A DNA stretch of 5,016 bases from Anaerolineae bacterium. GTDB lineage: Bacteria > Chloroflexota > Anaerolineae > JAFGEY01. A program made the position numbers and the translations under genes. The stretch spans positions 1 to 5,016 of the forward strand of contig JAFGIE010000171.1 in the NCBI GenBank assembly GCA_016929775.1, read 5' to 3'. Shown here piece after piece: positions 1-5,016 of the stretch. Numbering within the stretch: position 1 is the first letter of the stretch; every line of letters starts with the position of its first letter. The notes beneath the pieces are model-generated. The model did not search any database and was not told where the DNA came from. It saw only the letters and a list, made by a program, of their open reading frames with translations.

Positions 1-362
1 GCTGAGATGGTGCCGATCTCGATAAACGTCTCTGGCTTTTCCCACTCGTGATTGTAGATCCGGACCTTGGCATAGCGCGCCCGGCCCGCCTCGCTCAGCC
101 CGAAGAGCTTGTTCAGCTGCTCGTCGTTCATCGCCATGTGCGTGCCGAGGGCGATCAGGTAGTCGATCGCGGCGGCTCGCTCGCCGATAGCGTCATAGAA
201 GACGCGGAACATGAGGTCCATCGGCCCGGAGCGCGTCGCATCGGGCGTGATGAACAGGACCCGCTTGCCGGTCATGTCGTGCTCGGCAAAGGCCTGCGCC
301 ACGATCGCGCGCACCTCCGCCTCTGTCAGCGTCCGGTCGGTGTATCCCTTTCCTATCGGCAT
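1..362 (-). CDS. LarA-like nickel-pincer racemase/epimerase, N-terminal part (cut by window edge)
   Basis: Seen: 120 codons read leftward from an ATG at 362..360 and continue past base 1, so only the N-terminal domain is present. An AGGGAGGT site at 374..367, five bases upstream, supports the start. The protein has the LarA/DUF2088 pattern: a beta strand ending in ITPDATRSGP (about residues 38-47, with D41, T43 and R44), then LIALGTHMAMNDEQL (69-83, with H75), then IYNHEWEKPE followed by IEIGTIS (102-120). Known: in LarA the Asp/Thr/Arg motif and the GTH histidine lie in the active site, and the cofactor-binding lysine and nickel-ligand histidine lie further on, outside this window. The family racemises or epimerises 2-hydroxy acids using a nickel-pincer nucleotide cofactor. 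Inferred: as last visible gene of a hexuronate operon, 25 bases after the HAD gene, it more likely acts on a sugar acid (aldonate) than on lactate. It may instead be a different LarA paralogue with an uncharacterised substrate. Confidence 0.85.
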   Translation of the reverse strand, partial: MPIGKGYTDRTLTEAEVRAIVAQAFAEHDMTGKRVLFITPDATRSGPMDLMFRVFYDAIGERAAAIDYLIALGTHMAMNDEQLNKLFGLSEAGRARYAKVRIYNHEWEKPETFIEIGTIS

Positions 363-387
363 CTCTACCTCCCTGTCCGCGGCGCGC

Positions 388-1284
388 CTAGCGCTGCCAT
401 GGCGGCGTCTTGGGCATGAACTTTTCAAACTCGGCGATCAGTTGCGCCTCATAGTCCCCCTCGAACTCTTCCGCCAAGAACTTGTGCACGCCTTCCTCGT
501 AGAAGCGCTGCCAGCTCTCTTCCTCGTGCCCTGGGTTGATCGGGAAAAAGAGCGCGTTGTTGTCACGCGCGGCGCGCATGTCGCCGGGCGCGTCGCCGAT
601 CATCAGGATGTGGTTGGGCGTGTACTTGCCGCCCGCACCCCACTTGATGTGCTGCGACTTGGTGCCCTTTTCCTGTCCTGCGATCGCGCGCACGTACTTG
701 TCGATGCCGTGCTCCTGCCACTCGCGAAACAGCGCCTCGTCCGGCGTCTGCGAGACGACGATCATGTCTGCCTTGTCGAACAGGAACTCGAGGCTATCGC
801 GCACGTAGGGGAAGGGCGGGATCCCGTGTACCATGTCGGCGATCGTGGCATTGACCGCCAAGCTCCACGCCAGCGCCTTGTCCAGCTCGGGGTCGGGATG
901 GGCCTCCTTGTAGGCGCGCAGCCCGTCGTTGCTGCCCGGATAGGCTGGGTCGGCGATGAACGCCCGGATAGCAGGCGCCTTAGGGATCGCCACGCCGCGC
1001 TTGATCACCTCTGGTCGCTCGGCGAGCAGGTCGAACACCTTGATCAGCGCGGGCCAACGGTTCACGCCGCGCCACGCGGAGTACAGGTTGGTGAACTCGG
1101 CTGCCTCGCGCGCATACTTGGACACGCCCTGCAGATCCCAGTGGTTGATGATGTTCGGGCAAAAGCACTCTTTGTGCTTGATCTCCATCGTGTCGAACGC
1201 GCATCCATCCGAGTCGATGCAGACCATATAGTCGTACTCGGGTTCGAGGTCGACCAGGACCTTGGCTGCTTCTGGAATGTTCAT
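388..1284 (-). CDS. HAD-superfamily hydrolase with large cap insert, substrate unknown
   Basis: Seen: 298 residues from an ATG at 1284, with AAAGGAG at 1297..1291 six bases upstream. The HAD motifs appear in order. Motif I is CIDSDGC with nucleophile D24 and acid/base D26. Motif II is MIVVSQT with S178. A motif III lysine lies in EKGTKSQHIK (K206, K209 or K214). Motif IV is MIGDAPGD with D231 and D235. About 130 residues between motif I and the stretch near residue 160 form a large mostly helical insert in the C1-cap position. It contains conserved-looking aromatic and charged segments such as EFTNLYSAWRGVNRW (63-77). No signal peptide or membrane segment is visible, so it should be cytoplasmic. 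Known: such motifs belong to Mg-dependent phosphatases and phosphotransferases using a phospho-aspartate. Inferred: it probably removes phosphate from a sugar-acid or related metabolite of this pathway. The substrate cannot be named from sequence. It sits 45 bases after the SDR stop and 25 bases before the LarA-like gene. Confidence 0.87.
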   Translation of the reverse strand: MNIPEAAKVLVDLEPEYDYMVCIDSDGCAFDTMEIKHKECFCPNIINHWDLQGVSKYAREAAEFTNLYSAWRGVNRWPALIKVFDLLAERPEVIKRGVAIPKAPAIRAFIADPAYPGSNDGLRAYKEAHPDPELDKALAWSLAVNATIADMVHGIPPFPYVRDSLEFLFDKADMIVVSQTPDEALFREWQEHGIDKYVRAIAGQEKGTKSQHIKWGAGGKYTPNHILMIGDAPGDMRAARDNNALFFPINPGHEEESWQRFYEEGVHKFLAEEFEGDYEAQLIAEFEKFMPKTPPWQR

Positions 1285-1329
1285 GTCTCTCTCCTTTGCG
1301 AGATGGTGGGGTGGGTGTCCGGGCAGCGG

Positions 1330-2163
1330 CTAGACGCCGCCGTAGGCCGAAAAGCCGCCGTCGATCGGGACCACGACGCCGTGCACGAACCGCGCGCCGG
1401 GCGAGAGGAGCCAGAATACCGTGCCGACCAGGTCCTCGGGCACGCCGAACTCGCCCATGGGCGTGTGGTCGAGGATCTGCTGTCCGCGCGGCGTCCACTT
1501 GCCGGTCTCCTCGTCGAGGAGCAGGTAGCGGTTCTGGTTGGTCAGGAAAAAGCCGGGCGCGATGGCGTTCACGCGCACCTTGGGCGAGTACTCTTGGGAC
1601 ATGTGGACTGCCAGCCACTGCGTAAAGTTGCTCACCGCAGCCTTGGCGCCCGAGTACGCCGGGATCTTGGTCAAGGGGCGGAAGGCGTTCATGGACGAGA
1701 TGTTCAAGATCGACCCCTCGCCCTGATCGGCGATCAGCTTGCCAAAGACTTGGCTCGGCAGCAGCGTGCCGATAAAGTTCAGGTTAAAGACCCACTGCAC
1801 GGCGTCCGCCGGCAGGTCAAAGAACGACATGTCGGGACCGGTCGACGCCTCGCGCTTGTTGCCGCCCGCGCCGTTGATCAGGATGTCCACCTTGCCATAG
1901 GCCTCGAGCACGGCGTCGCGCGCCCCCTCGATGCTCGCCTTGTTGAGCACGTCGCACTGGACGGCGATCGCCTCGCCTCCCTCGGCGACGATGTCGTCCA
2001 CGACCGCCTGTGCCGCCTGGACAAAGATGTCCAGCACGGCGACCTTGACCCCGACCTTGCCCAACGCGCGCGACAGCGCGCCGCACAGCACGCCGCCTCC
2101 GCCCGTCAGGACGGCGACCTTGCCCTCGAGCGAGAACAGTTCGTTGATGTACGGATGGTCCAC
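1330..2163 (-). CDS. SDR oxidoreductase, probable D-mannonate oxidoreductase (fructuronate reductase)
   Basis: Seen: 277 residues from a GTG at 2163..2161, chosen because AGGAGG (2174..2169) lies five bases upstream and because the upstream in-frame extension is arginine/histidine-rich with no family character. It is a classical short-chain dehydrogenase in fold and length. The Rossmann turn is TGGGGVLCGAL (20-30), D45 ends the second strand (acidic, suggesting NAD rather than NADP), and INGAGGN spans 96-102. The catalytic set is N129 in FNLNF, S157 in NISSMNA, Y170 and K174 in YSGAK. APGFFLT and PIDGGFSAYGG are the usual C-terminal elements. Known: the FFDL and FNLNFIGTLLPSQVF pattern (114-140) resembles SDR-type mannonate oxidoreductases, which reduce D-fructuronate to D-mannonate and replace the unrelated long-chain UxuB of enterobacteria. 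Inferred: the gene directly follows a UxaE-type epimerase, which would supply fructuronate. Tagaturonate reduction or another sugar-acid oxidation is the alternative. Substrate specificity is less certain than the SDR assignment. Confidence 0.85.
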   Translation of the reverse strand: MDHPYINELFSLEGKVAVLTGGGGVLCGALSRALGKVGVKVAVLDIFVQAAQAVVDDIVAEGGEAIAVQCDVLNKASIEGARDAVLEAYGKVDILINGAGGNKREASTGPDMSFFDLPADAVQWVFNLNFIGTLLPSQVFGKLIADQGEGSILNISSMNAFRPLTKIPAYSGAKAAVSNFTQWLAVHMSQEYSPKVRVNAIAPGFFLTNQNRYLLLDEETGKWTPRGQQILDHTPMGEFGVPEDLVGTVFWLLSPGARFVHGVVVPIDGGFSAYGGV

Positions 2164-2168
2164 TTTTG

Positions 2169-2174
2169 CCTCCT
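2169..2174 (-). promoter_or_regulatory. Ribosome binding site fixing the SDR GTG start
   Basis: AGGAGG on the minus strand lies five bases before GTG (2163..2161). The resulting N-terminus reaches the Rossmann strand at about residue 15, as usual for SDR enzymes, whereas the 23-residue upstream extension is not SDR-like. Confidence 0.82.
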
Positions 2175-2238
2175 GAAGTGTGTGATGTCGCTTCTCGATG
2201 TGTACCGGGCGGGACGCCGCGCGCGCCCGCACGGGCTG

Positions 2239-3804
2239 TTACCGGAACGGCGCCAGATGCCGGTCAAAGTGCGCTTCGAGCACCCGGTAGTACGCTTCCT
2301 CATCCGAGCGCAGCGCTTCGAAGAACCGGTCCTTGAACACGTATGCCCCGTCTGGGGCGCGCGATGTCAGGACCGAGCCAAAGGTCACGTGCAGCATCTG
2401 CCGGTTGTGAAAGTTGTCGAGGGTCGCTGCCAGCTCGTCGTCCGCCAGGTCCTCGCTGCGCAGCGCCTGTGCCGGATCGGCTGAGACGTGGTAGGTTGCC
2501 TTGTCCGTGTCGTACCGGTCGAACGAAAAGACCAGGATCTCGCGAAAGAGCGCCGGGTCGATCTCGGCGATCGCGCGCAGGGCCTCCAAGTAGCTCGTCC
2601 CCGCCGTCTTGAGGTGGACCAGGCCCTGGGTGTGGTGGGCGATCAGCGGGTAGATGCTGAACTTGTCGGAGCCCGAGTGAATGCTCAGCTTGTAGGGCCC
2701 GCAGCGGCGCGCGATGGCGGCGTGCCGGGCGACGGCGGCGTCAAAGGCGTCTAGGTCGCCGATATAGTCGACCCCTTTCTCAAAGCGTCCCACGTAGCGC
2801 GGCGCCAAGCTCACCCAGCGCACGCCCAGCCGCTGGAGCTCGTTAGCGATGAAAAAGTGCTCCTCGGGCGAGGTCGTGGTGTCCGTCTCGTCCACCGAGA
2901 CCTCGACCTCGAACGGGCGCGCGCCCATTGCGTCCACCAGGTGGCGGTACAGACCGCTCACGTGCGCCAGCGCCTTCCCGTACTTGCACGCCGCGCGGAG
3001 CAGGGTCTCCTCGTCGAAAGAGAGCGTGTACTCTCCCTCGATCGCGAATGGCGTCCCGTACCGCGCGCGCATTGCCGCGCCGCTGTCCTCCAGCTGCGCC
3101 CATGGCAGCGCCGCGAACTTGCGGCGGAGCGTCGCCAGTTCGTCGCTGTGGGCGGCATTGTCGACGTGCTCGCGCGGGTCAAAGGTGTAGAACGTAAAGC
3201 CGGCGGCGACGCAGGCGTCGATGTCGTCCGTGCTCTTGAGGTGATCGGCGTCCGCCCCGTACCCGCCGCGCCAACCCTCTTGCAGCACGCCCCACGTCCC
3301 GTCGTTGACGACGTCCTCGGGCGTGCGCTCCGTGCGTTCCATCTCGCGGATCGACTGCTGGGTGTAGATCGGCGCGATCGCCGTCTTGCGGATCGCGCGG
3401 ACGTGTCCCGGCGTGGCGAGTCCCAACCGGTCGCCGCACCCGGCGGAGGTCTGCAGTCCGAGGGTGCGCGGCGCAGTGTGGGGCAGGGCCTTGTGCAGGG
3501 CGAGGGCATTGTGGTACGTCGTCGGGCAGAGGCGGAGGTTGAGCGCCCGCCCGCCGACCACCGTGTCGCACTCGACGCCCTCGAAATCGGCGAGCGCCTC
3601 GTTCTCGCCCGCGTAGAGCAGGGCAAGCAGCTTGCCATCGCCTCTGCCCAGGAACAAGAGCGCATTGTGCGCTGCCGTGATCGAGCGCGGGTAGACGTCG
3701 AGCGCGGCGACCACGCTCAACTGCGCGGCGAGCCGCTCCGCCTCCGCTTCCGGAAGCGCCGGGGCAAGCGCGCGCGAATCCAACCAGGCTGAGAGATCGT
3801 CCAT
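2239..3804 (-). CDS. uxaE: Tagaturonate/fructuronate epimerase (UxaE family)
   Basis: Seen: 521 residues from the ATG at 3804..3802, with AAAGGAG at 3817..3811 six bases upstream. An in-frame TTG at 3828 would lie upstream of that site and inside the end of the regulator gene, so it is rejected. Recognisable blocks are GCGDRLGLATPGHV (122-135), GADADHLK (183-190), EVEVSVDETDTTTSPEEH (298-316, overlapping the end of a helix-strand unit), YKLSIHSGSDKFSIYP (371-386) and LVHLKTAGTSYLEALR (395-410). The strand-rich blocks with Asp, Glu and His clusters suggest a TIM-barrel-like enzyme; D185, H188, E304-to-D308 acids and H376 are candidate metal or catalytic residues. Known: UxaE, characterised in Thermotoga maritima, interconverts D-tagaturonate and D-fructuronate and so joins galacturonate to glucuronate catabolism. 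The protein is cytoplasmic, with no signal peptide. Inferred: its product feeds the SDR reductase encoded 75 bases downstream. It follows the lacI-type gene by 16 bases and is almost certainly co-transcribed with it. Family members can act on related ketoses, so the exact substrate is open. Confidence 0.86.
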   Translation of the reverse strand: MDDLSAWLDSRALAPALPEAEAERLAAQLSVVAALDVYPRSITAAHNALLFLGRGDGKLLALLYAGENEALADFEGVECDTVVGGRALNLRLCPTTYHNALALHKALPHTAPRTLGLQTSAGCGDRLGLATPGHVRAIRKTAIAPIYTQQSIREMERTERTPEDVVNDGTWGVLQEGWRGGYGADADHLKSTDDIDACVAAGFTFYTFDPREHVDNAAHSDELATLRRKFAALPWAQLEDSGAAMRARYGTPFAIEGEYTLSFDEETLLRAACKYGKALAHVSGLYRHLVDAMGARPFEVEVSVDETDTTTSPEEHFFIANELQRLGVRWVSLAPRYVGRFEKGVDYIGDLDAFDAAVARHAAIARRCGPYKLSIHSGSDKFSIYPLIAHHTQGLVHLKTAGTSYLEALRAIAEIDPALFREILVFSFDRYDTDKATYHVSADPAQALRSEDLADDELAATLDNFHNRQMLHVTFGSVLTSRAPDGAYVFKDRFFEALRSDEEAYYRVLEAHFDRHLAPFR

Positions 3805-3810
3805 GTGTTG

Positions 3811-3817
3811 CTCCTTT
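3811..3817 (-). promoter_or_regulatory. Ribosome binding site fixing the uxaE start
   Basis: AAAGGAG on the minus strand lies six bases before the ATG at 3804. It falls entirely in the 16-base gap after the regulator's TGA (3823..3821). It therefore selects 3804 over the in-frame TTG at 3828, which would encode the ribosome binding site as protein. Confidence 0.85.
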
Positions 3818-3820
3818 GCG

Positions 3821-4831
3821 TCATTCAATGGCGTGACCAGACGAGTCCCTGATCACCAGGTGGGGGGAGACGACGATCGGCTCCGGTCGCCCGTCCTCAT
3901 CGCCCATCATCTCGAGCAGCAGGCCTAGCGCCCTCTGTCCCAGGTTGTAGGTCGGGACGTGGATCGTGGTCAGTGCGGGCGAAACGAGCGCCGCGAGCGG
4001 CACGTCATCGCAGCCGATGATCGCGAGCCGATCGGGCACCTGCCAGCCCATGTCCCGGCAGGCACGCAGCGCCCCCACCGCCACCAGGTCGTTGTATGCC
4101 AGCAGCGCCGTCAGCTCGGGCGCGCGCTGGAGCAGGACCTGTGCCGCGGACCGTCCCCCCTCGACCTGTGGTGCGCAGTGCTCCTGCCAGGTCGGAAGCA
4201 CCCGTTGTCCGCAGGCTTGCATCGCCGCGCGGTAGCCGTGCAGCCGCAGGCGCCCGCTGTGCGATGCGCGTGGCCCCGCCAACAGGCCGATCTTGCGGTG
4301 TCCGAGCTGCAGTAGATACCGCACTGCCTCCGCGCTGCCGTTGGCGTCGTCGACGACCACGCACCCCGCGTGCGGGTGGTCGATCTGACGGTTGAGCAGG
4401 ACCAGCGGCTGGTAGCGATCCGCCAGACGCTGCAGTTGCCCCTCCGAGAGGCGCGAGCTACAGAGGATGATGCCCTCCACGCGCTGTGCTTCCAGCGAGT
4501 GCAGGGCGTCCATCTCTCGGCCCACGTTTTCGTCGGTATTGCACAAAAAGATGTTATAGTGGGATTGCTGTGCAGCATCCTCGATGCCACGCGCCGTGCC
4601 GGCAAAGAAGGGGTTAGAGACGTCGGGTACGACTAGGCCGATGTTCCGTGTGCGCCGCGTCGCCAAGCTGCGCGCGACGCTGTTGGGCCGGTAGCCCAGC
4701 CGTTCCGCAATGCGGAGGATGCGGCCCCGCGTCTGCGGGCTGATCTCGCCCTTGTCGTTGATCGCTCGAGAGACGGTCTGTGGAGAGACACCGGCTTCCT
4801 GTGCGACGTCCTTGATCGTGACCCTGCGCAC
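3821..4831 (-). CDS. LacI-family transcriptional regulator of the hexuronate operon
   Basis: Seen: 336 residues from a GTG at 4831..4829, preceded by GGAGGGAG (4845..4838) six bases upstream. The start places the helix-turn-helix exactly as in LacI relatives: VTIKDVAQEAGVSPQTVSRAIN (4-25, recognition residues P17, Q18 and R22). The hinge helix NSVARSLATRRTRNIG (50-65) follows. The periplasmic-binding-protein-like core then runs from IGLVVPDVSNPFF (64-76) through LAYNDLVAVGAL (244-255) and IIGCDDVPLAALVSPALTTI (271-290). Known: such proteins are dimers whose DNA binding changes on binding a sugar or sugar-acid effector in the core. The hinge inserts a leucine at the centre of a palindromic operator with central CG. 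Inferred: it is the first gene of the operon, and an AACGTT-centred palindrome overlaps its own start point, so it is probably an autorepressor relieved by a hexuronate intermediate. The effector cannot be read from sequence. It is one of many family paralogues, so no gene symbol is given. Confidence 0.93.
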   Translation of the reverse strand: MRRVTIKDVAQEAGVSPQTVSRAINDKGEISPQTRGRILRIAERLGYRPNSVARSLATRRTRNIGLVVPDVSNPFFAGTARGIEDAAQQSHYNIFLCNTDENVGREMDALHSLEAQRVEGIILCSSRLSEGQLQRLADRYQPLVLLNRQIDHPHAGCVVVDDANGSAEAVRYLLQLGHRKIGLLAGPRASHSGRLRLHGYRAAMQACGQRVLPTWQEHCAPQVEGGRSAAQVLLQRAPELTALLAYNDLVAVGALRACRDMGWQVPDRLAIIGCDDVPLAALVSPALTTIHVPTYNLGQRALGLLLEMMGDEDGRPEPIVVSPHLVIRDSSGHAIE

Positions 4832-4869
4832 TGTGCTCTCCCTCCGCCTCGCAGCCCCGGAATCGCTCC

Positions 4870-4883
4870 CGTGAACGTTAACG
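4870..4883. promoter_or_regulatory. LacI-family operator candidate overlapping the operon start point
   Basis: The 14 bases CGTGAACGTTAACG form an inverted repeat centred on AACGTT; six of seven pairs match, the exception being the G/A pair three bases in from each end. Central CG with A/T flanks is typical of LacI-family operators. It covers the predicted +1 of the operon promoter, a position where a bound repressor would block initiation. It lies about 90 bases upstream of the start point proposed for the divergent gene, so direct steric control of that gene is less likely. The pairing with this regulator is inferred from adjacency. Confidence 0.7.
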
Positions 4884-4888
4884 CCCGT

Positions 4889-4917
4889 AGTATAGCAGAA
4901 AGCCCGGGGGCTGTCAA
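4889..4917 (-). promoter_or_regulatory. Sigma-70-type promoter of the lacI-uxaE-SDR-HAD-larA operon
   Basis: Read on the minus strand, a perfect TTGACA (4917..4912) is followed by a 17-base spacer and TATACT (4894..4889), which matches the -10 consensus at five of six positions. The predicted start point is about 4882, giving a leader of roughly 50 bases before the GTG at 4831. No other promoter of this quality was seen within the operon. Confidence 0.85.
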
Positions 4918-4958
4918 GCGCGATCCTGCGGAGGGCAATCGCATTAAAAGTCGACCTC

Positions 4959-4967
4959 TGGTAGAAT
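4959..4967 (+). promoter_or_regulatory. Extended -10 promoter candidate for the divergent gene
   Basis: TGGTAGAAT on the plus strand combines the TGN extension with TAGAAT (4962..4967), five of six consensus matches. No good -35 hexamer is found 16-18 bases upstream, which is tolerated by extended -10 promoters. The predicted start point is near 4974, giving a leader of about 26 bases to the ATG at 5000. It is the best candidate found but weaker than the leftward promoter. Confidence 0.5.
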
Positions 4968-4999
4968 ACCCTCCAAACAAGCTCACAAGGAGGAGACCG

Positions 5000-5016
5000 A
5001 TGCCAGAGAATCCACA
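5000..5016 (+). CDS. Start of a divergent gene, product unknown (five codons visible)
   Basis: An ATG at 5000 is preceded by a strong AAGGAGG (4987..4993) at six-base spacing and by an extended -10 promoter candidate. Only the residues MPENP and part of a sixth codon are visible, so no function can be assigned. Its back-to-back placement with a sugar-acid operon makes a transporter component or another hexuronate enzyme, such as an isomerase, a reasonable guess only. Confidence 0.7.

Noticed and set aside
2164..2238. GC-rich inverted repeats in the gap between uxaE and the SDR gene, considered as a terminator
   Set aside because: CGGGCG and CGCCCG can pair, but the loop is long and no T-run follows on the minus strand. 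It may slow decay or adjust expression of the downstream genes, but a terminator is not supported.
211..2484. A 757-codon open frame on the plus strand
   Set aside because: It lies antisense to the LarA-like, HAD, SDR and uxaE genes, crosses several gene boundaries, and its translation is rich in Arg, His, Val and Asp with no recognisable domain. High GC content commonly leaves such frames open opposite real genes.
2857..3792. A 311-codon open frame on the plus strand opposite uxaE
   Set aside because: Same reason: arginine- and alanine-rich shadow of a gene with clear family motifs, and no supporting ribosome binding site was noted.
3805..3828. Upstream TTG start for uxaE overlapping the regulator gene
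   Set aside because: The only good ribosome binding site lies between this TTG and the ATG at 3804, so translation most likely starts at 3804.
4901..4912. Inverted repeat AGCCCGGGGGCT within the promoter spacer, considered as a second operator
   Set aside because: It lacks the A/T-flanked central CG expected for a LacI-family operator and has a mismatched centre; short GC palindromes are common in this base composition.
1..5016. Mobile elements, CRISPR arrays, tRNA or rRNA genes, defence systems
   Set aside because: No repeats with regular spacing, transposase motifs, terminal inverted repeats or RNA-gene-like folds were seen; nearly the entire window is taken up by five tightly spaced metabolic and regulatory genes.

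Overview
The window is GC-rich and comes from a bacterium. It holds the 5' part of one minus-strand operon plus the first codons of a divergent plus-strand gene at the right edge. Strong Shine-Dalgarno sites, a sigma-70-type promoter and two GTG starts fit a high-GC free-living bacterium. The gene set would suit Chloroflexota or a similar phylum, but I cannot fix the taxon from sequence alone.

Reading in the direction of transcription (right to left), the operon is: a LacI-family regulator (4831..3821), a UxaE-type tagaturonate/fructuronate epimerase (3804..2239), an SDR oxidoreductase resembling the SDR type of D-mannonate oxidoreductase (2163..1330), a HAD-superfamily hydrolase with a large cap (1284..388), and the N-terminal 120 residues of a LarA-like (nickel-pincer racemase family) protein that runs off the left edge (362..1). 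Gaps are 16, 75, 45 and 25 bases, and I see no convincing terminator between genes, so one transcript is likely.

The 168-base region at 4832..4999 between the divergent genes carries a near-consensus promoter for the operon (TTGACA, 17-base spacer, TATACT). A LacI-type inverted repeat centred on AACGTT sits over the predicted start point, so the regulator probably represses its own operon. A second, extended -10 promoter candidate faces right toward the gene starting at 5000.

The genes suggest catabolism of hexuronates such as pectin-derived galacturonate. UxaE would interconvert tagaturonate and fructuronate, and the SDR would reduce fructuronate to D-mannonate. No mannonate dehydratase is visible in the window. 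Instead there is a LarA-family enzyme, a family that includes C2 epimerases of 2-hydroxy acids. D-mannonate and D-gluconate are C2 epimers, so a plausible but unproven route is mannonate to gluconate through the LarA-like enzyme. The HAD protein has an unknown substrate and is the least explained member.
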